Shown here piece after piece: positions 59,301 through 64,000 of a stretch of DNA of 64,000 nt. This DNA is from Syncephalastrum monosporum B8922 (taxonomy: Eukaryota; Mucoromycota; Mucoromycetes; Mucorales; Syncephalastraceae), in assembly GCA_000697355.1 (NCBI GenBank), contig JNEN01000831.1, positions 1 to 64,000 of the forward strand. The letters run 5' to 3'. The notes below the pieces were generated by a model. The model had not been told where the DNA came from. It saw nothing but the letters and a program-made list of their open reading frames with translations, and made no database searches. Positions within the stretch are counted from its first letter, which is position 1. Each line of letters opens with the position of its first letter. The position numbers and the translations under genes were made by a program.

Positions 59301-60370
59301 ACAATCTTCGTATGAATATCCCACTGTATTGGATTACTTAAGTTTTTTTAAGCAATGCGGTTTGCCGTTTTTCCAAGGTTTGGCAAATTACATTGGAAGC
59401 GACAAGACAGAAGTGGCAACGAGTGTTGCGCAGGCGGCTGAGATGGCACTTCAATCAAGTACGGTTCTTGTCTACGGCGAGCCGCTCCTCCAGTCAGGCT
59501 TGTTGCACAGCATTATAAAGGTGTTCCTTGCAGGCGAGGTAACTGGAAGACCACATCCTTAAGAGCCGGAGGGAATTGAACCCCATCTGACGACATTTTA
59601 CAGCATTATGCACATGTGCTGCTCGCATACATGAGTGTGCTTGCCCGCCTCGCGGTGTGTGACGCCACATTCACCATTCAGGCTATTCGAGCCATAGGGC
59701 AGTCGCTCGCGCCCACAGATTCGGACTTTCTCGGTAGCGTGCTGGATCGGTGGATGGACAAGGCATGCGATAATGAAGGACGTTTGACGTGATGGTTGAT
59801 AACATATTCTCGTCTTTTTTTTTCTTTAGTTTGATAACATTGGCCACTCGCGCGCACGCAAATTGACATGTGTTGCTTTTACCCACCTTCTCAGCACCTG
59901 TGACCCGACTACATTAGCACGGCTGCCAAACTTGATGGCGATCTGGACAGACGTGCTCGCGGAGGTCAAAGAGTCGGAAGAAGAGTAAGTTTCTGTCTTT
60001 TAGCTTTGGTGCTTGCGTGTATATATCTGTATGTGCGTGCTAATAGCCGGTAAATAGTGCTTTCTTCTACACAGAGACAGATCTTCAGGGGGATTTAGCG
60101 GAACTAGACTTGTCAGCAGAAAAAGACAGACGACATGAGGTGAGTTTTGACATTGATTCTTGAGAAGGCACTAAAAACGTGAGGTTCATTTCTCGCTTTT
60201 AGCTGCGAAGACACGATGTGGCATTCACGACGGACTTGAGCGCTATGATACGTCATACATTAAGCGAGTGCGAGACAAATGCGGGAGGCGCGCAAGCCTT
60301 TCAAGAGGTTTGTCTGTCCAAAGTTGACCCAACTTTGCTCGACAAAGTCCGTCAGATCTTGGCGGATTAA
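56390..60370 (+). CDS. KAP120: Importin-11 / Kap120 (importin-beta family nuclear transport receptor)
   Basis: Eighteen exons: 56390-56521, 56577-56677, 56733-56805, 56856-56917, 56978-57372, 57421-57627, 57677-57778, 57839-58065, 58137-58372, 58425-58746, 58801-58914, 58965-59039, 59089-59286, 59353-59538, 59604-59762, 59830-59984, 60058-60139, 60203-60370; in phase throughout, 997 aa (family about 975-1030). Kap120/IPO11 imports ribosome-biogenesis factors and UbcM2-type enzymes via RanGTP. Signatures: the importin-beta N-terminal repeat (AEQLLKQWENEPSFFAILQ), DVRFLSGIYLKNGVGRFW, IIVARIARIDYPMEWPDLLP, LLTPEDFDMWEDDPEGW, ENWEFELRPCAEVTFM, DAVYAAVGLG, VLRRRIAWLLGKWV, LTAAHSLRLAIDDWDF. Intron 15 (59763-59829) has a GC donor. 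Intron 13 (59287-59352) is 66 nt with no in-frame stop. Confidence 0.94.
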
Positions 60371-61513
60371 ACCAAAAGAAAAATAATATACCGACCATGC
60401 AAACACACCACATCCATTATACATCTCACTGTTTTACTTTTGCACCTGCCCCTCAAGGCATCCATCATAAACATCATTTAATCCCCTTCCTTTGATTGGG
60501 CCGAGTGCCTTGTTTAGCATAAAGATTTCGCGCCTAGGATTGACGTCGTTCGTCCGATGATTAACTTGCACCCAGAAACATGCTACATGGAAAGCACGCC
60601 CATCAACACTCATGCACACACGGTCTTTTGGCCATCCACAACATGCTAGAAGGTACGGATACCAAGGAAAAGAGTCACAGGAGAACGTGGCAGACACGAG
60701 GAGCACAGACAAAGAGTGACTTCCCACCCTCATCCTCGTTATCTCGATTATATTGTACAAAAAGAATGATCTGGATCGAACTAGGCTTCTAAACATTCAA
60801 AGTGGTGAGCTTTTCTTTGGAAGTCGTTACCACTGAACTTTACTAGCATGGTGCTTCCCAATACGCCTGTGCGTCACGTAAACACAAGATCGAACCTAAA
60901 TATGGCAGACGTCGATCACTATCGGAACGCGCCGAGGCATGCATTGTTGTTTCCAGCCTCCGTGGACAAGCGCTTTCCCAAAAACAGAGGATGGGACGGG
61001 AGACGTCAATGTAAGATGTTTCATATGGAAAGAATGAGTTTTCCATGCAAACGTGGATAAGCGTATGCTTTGGTCAATTTCTGATTCTGTAAAAGGATAC
61101 GGCAGATAGATAAGGGCATCCTTCTTTCAATCAGCGCAGAACGCGCAGACATACAAAAAGAGTGGGAAGGAGGCACACCGTCATTGCAGGCATGCCCTAT
61201 CCTTTGTCTCTCTTTCGTTTCCTTTCTTTTCTTTTCCACCTCATTTTAACCAACATAAAAACTCCCCATATCATTGCATTTGGTCCTTACCGTTACTTGG
61301 ATGCCTTCTGCTTCTCTTCTTCTCCAAGGCACGCGTATGAACAAAACATGTTGGAGTGGCACTTCATACCGTTGACTACCAGAAGCCACACCGATCTCGA
61401 GCCACATCAAGAGCCACCGTCGCGCTACACATGTAGGCCCGTGCTTTCTCTTCCTGTTATTTTCACTAAAAACGTATGACTCCAACCGTCGTGGGCATCC
61501 TTGTGTCGTCTAG
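60371..61513. other. Intergenic, may contain the first exon(s) of the cyclic-nucleotide-binding protein gene
   Basis: No secure gene. An open + frame ending RYT|GTAGGC at 61431 would splice in phase to 61514 (81-nt intron), making 61348-61431 a possible first exon starting MLEWHFIPLTT; similarity cannot confirm this. Confidence 0.4.
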
Positions 61514-62714
61514 CGACCCGCAGGCGATGCGTCAGCTCAGAGACAGTGGTGTTACCTATAGAACCGTCGGAGCCCGTCCACAAAGCAGACCAGGACCGTG
61601 CACGCATCTTGCATGCTGTGAAAACCTTATTCCCATTTCGCACACTTGACCCAGATCAAATTGCGACGATCGTCGATGCCATGACCTATGTGCGCGTTGC
61701 CCAAAACACTTGTCTTGTCCGCCAGGGCGATACCGATCCCATCGGCATGTACGTAAGAGAATGAATAATTGGATAAGTCAGACCAGCACGGCGGTACGAG
61801 TCGTCGTGTGAGAATATGGTGCTCTACCCAGATATTCTTTCGTGTTCCTACATTTGCTTTCTCCTCTGCGCAGGCAGCACATGATACATGATACGTTAAG
61901 AGCAGTTTCTGAGCCTCTCTTTTTGTTTGCACATGTAGATTTTATATTGTGGCAGACGGCACATGCGACAGCTACACGAATGGACTGAAGACGGCTACTT
62001 TGGGGCCTGGAAGTACAATTGGCGAACAGGCCCTTTTGCATAACACGACATATCCTGCCACTGTCACCACCACCAGCGTCAACGCAGCCCTCTGGACCAT
62101 CGATCGGATCACCTTTCGCTCGCTTCTCGCACACTCGACGCAGCGCCGTCGTACATGTCTCCTCGATCTGCTCACACGCGTCCCTTTTTTGAAACCACTC
62201 GCGTTACACGAACTCCGGAAACTCCTTGATGGCCTACAGACCCAATATTTCTCTCCCGGTCAAGTCATCGTCAAGGAAGGCACAATCACCCAACCTTGTT
62301 TATATCTCGTCGAAGAGGGCAAGGCGCTCAGCTACCGCAATGATATACTGATAGAAGAATACAACCCAGGTAAAGGAAGCGAAAAAAAAAGGGAATGATC
62401 CTTTGTCTTAGCTTGGCATACTCGTCTAACGCCTTCCATTCATTTCCTATCTTTCCTCCTTCTTCTGTCCAGGCGACTATTTCTGCGAGCTCAACTTCCT
62501 ACACCAGTCATCATCCTGTCATGAAACCATTGTCGCTGGAGACAAAACGAATGGCCGTCCCCTTAAAGTCGTCACGCTTGAAAGCGCAGCCTTTGGACGC
62601 CTGCTCGGTCCTGTCCAAGACCTCTTGTCTGTTCACAGGCCTCTCCTTACTTCTCGTGCCATCCCCTCCTCCACACCCTCCACATCCCGTGCATCTATTC
62701 AGCCCGACGACTAG
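61514..62714 (+). CDS. Degenerate tandem cyclic-nucleotide-binding protein, PKA regulatory-subunit-like (5' end uncertain)
   Basis: Three exons in phase: 61514-61748, 61939-62369, 62473-62714 (about 302 aa from the first one). It starts with an inhibitor-like sequence TRRRCVSSE, then two CNB domains in the PKA-R order. CNB-A: LFPFRTLDPDQIATIVDAM, IFYIVADG (made by splicing), GSTIGEQALLHNTTYPATV, LWTIDRITFRSLL. CNB-B: VPFLKPLALHELRKLLDGL, VIVKEGT, GDYFCELNFLHQ, LGPVQDLL. The phosphate-cassette arginine, which binds the cAMP phosphate, is replaced in both domains (TTYPAT for APRAAT; SSCHET in CNB-B), and CNB-B also has Cys for the Gly of FGE. I see no dimerisation/docking domain. Several PKA-R paralogues are known in mucoralean fungi; this looks like a divergent one. 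It converges on the NSRP1 gene (stops 60 bp apart). Confidence 0.75.
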
Positions 62715-62774
62715 AAGCTCCACATACAGAAAATAAAAAGACAAGTAAATACGAAATGTATATAGCATGCTTGA

Positions 62775-63982
62775 TTATTCGTCCTCTTCTTTTTCTGGTT
62801 TTTTCTCGAGCTTGGCCTTTTTACGAGCCAGGAAACGTTCACGAGCGCTCATAGCCGCCTCGTCTGTGGTGCGCTTAACCGCCGCCTTCTGCTCGAGCGC
62901 ACGCTGTTTCTCTTCCTCTGCCTTCTTTTCGCGCTCGCGGGTCTCCACCATCTGCTGCTCAATCTCGCGGCTGTACCTCTCCCGCTCGTCCTTGTCCAGT
63001 CCGCCACGCCGCTTGGCTTCATACTCTTCGACTTTTTTGCGCTTGTATTCGTCGTATTCCTTTTGGCGCTCACGCGCGCCCTTGTCCGCAAGGGAGCCAA
63101 GCGAGCCAAACTTTGGCCGCACGTTGAGGCCTGCTCCGAGAAGTTGCCGCCGGTCGACAATTTCGTTGTTGTCGTTGAGCATCACATCCTTGCCTTCCTG
63201 CTCTGCTTTTTTGGCGAGTTCCAGATCGGCTTGCTCTTTTTCTTGCCGCCGTCTTGCTTCTTTTTCCTCCTGGCTGAGACTCTTTTGCGCTTCGAGCTGG
63301 GCCATGAGCTCAGCGTGGTCCGACGCCTTCTTGTCGAGCAGCTGCTTGTAAAACGATTGCATCTTCTTCTTCTTTTGCGTCTCTTCTTCGCGCTGCCGTT
63401 CTTCCTGTTCTATCCGTTCTAACTCTGCTTTTTGCTTTTTGTATCTATAATAGCAAAGATGCATCAGCCCACATACACGAGATTCAACCGGTCGACTTAC
63501 GTCTCGGTCTCGAAGGTCTCCTTGTCAGCATAGGCATCGCCCTCAGCCTCACGCTCGCGCGCGACCTTCTTTTCCTCGGCGAGCAAACGGTCCTTTTTCC
63601 GGATTTCGGCCATCTCGAGTAAGTTATGGATATATTTTGCCTTTTTGGTATCGGCACCCTTGAGGGCCTCCTTCTTTTTCCGCTCGACCTCCTTGAGATC
63701 GTCGTACACCGCGTCGTAGTCAAAGATATTCGCATCCTCTTCAAGCGCTTTGGCATGCTCTTCTGCTTGTTTCTTGTTCATTCGACTGCCTTGAGCGATC
63801 TGTCGGTTCACATTGCTCATGTGCGTCTTCTTGTTGCCTTTCTGATTCTGATCTGGCTGTTCTTCGTCTGAATCGTCCTCTTGGCCAAATGCCTGAGCTC
63901 TACTAATAGCAGGCTTCGGCTGGGCTTTCTTTTTTGAGGCTACATTGAGGCCAAACTTCATTTTCTGTGGCTGTCGTTGCAT
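62775..63982 (-). CDS. NSRP1/CCDC55-like nuclear speckle splicing regulator (DUF2040)
   Basis: Two exons, complement of 62775-63444 and 63501-63982; in phase, 383 aa. The start, MQRQPQKMKFGLNV, matches the family's N-terminal KFGL; a second Met (MKFG) is an alternative start. Family core: DANIFDYDAVYDDLK, then KYIHNLLEMAEIRKKDR with EREAEGD and FETETYKKQ (across the intron), and SFYKQLLDKKASDHAELM. The second half is a long charged coiled-coil/low-complexity region rich in Glu, Lys, Arg, ending KLEKKPEKEEDE. NSRP1 binds RNA and influences alternative splicing in nuclear speckles in animals; in fungi the role is inferred from homology. It is nearly complete in the window; sequence upstream of 63982 belongs to its promoter or 5' UTR. 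Confidence 0.9.
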
Positions 63983-64000
63983 CTTGATATGTTGTCGTGT

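Overview
The window is nuclear DNA from a filamentous fungus, most likely an early-diverging one (Mucoromycota, probably Mucorales-like). This is an inference from content, not a database result. Nearly all genes are split by short GT-AG introns (mostly about 45-80 nt), neighbouring genes are functionally unrelated, and the proteins are typical fungal housekeeping families (CTP synthase, TRK potassium transporter, PP2A B subunit, Vps55, Tom70, Sec13, Ulp1, Kap120/importin-11). Further pointers are a degenerate non-LTR retrotransposon tail of a type I associate with Mucoromycota, a plant-like fucosyltransferase relative, and a divergent protein kinase A regulatory-subunit-like protein. Introns and intergenic DNA carry many homopolymer and CT/GA tracts.

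Layout. 0-15.6 kb: end of a MiT/TFE-like bHLH gene, a disordered Pro/Gln-rich protein gene, a possible tiny gene, a nine-exon EFA6-type Arf exchange factor (Sec7-PH-coiled coil), CTP synthase and a TRK-type K+ transporter; apart from the bHLH and the tiny gene, all are on the minus strand. 15.6-24.2 kb: a gene-poor island with one helical protein gene and a LINE relic with a poly-A tail. 24.2-48.6 kb: a dense block with CDC55, an S9 peptidase, an F-box/LRR protein, VPS55 and TOM70 (divergent pair), a fucosyltransferase-like enzyme, SEC13, an Old Yellow Enzyme, a cytochrome P450, a SUMO protease, a DUF202 membrane protein and an SLC35F6-like transporter. 48.6-64 kb: an unrecognised small multi-exon candidate, a PF08550 (AreA GATA-like/Reg1-Bud14-type) protein, an unrecognised acidic protein, an 18-exon importin-11/Kap120, a degenerate tandem cyclic-nucleotide-binding protein, and an NSRP1-like splicing factor gene running off the right edge.

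I reconstructed exon structures by hand by matching splice sites to reading phase and to protein family conservation. Where every junction is in phase and the joined protein has the family's length, the model is reliable. First exons and UTRs are the weakest part. The most unusual features are very small exons (an apparent 1-nt exon in VPS55, an 8-nt exon in TOM70, an ATG-only coding exon in SEC13, a 25-nt P450 exon carrying the haem cysteine), two GC-AG introns sharing a GCATG donor, and a PKA-R-like protein that has lost the phosphate-binding arginine of both cAMP pockets.
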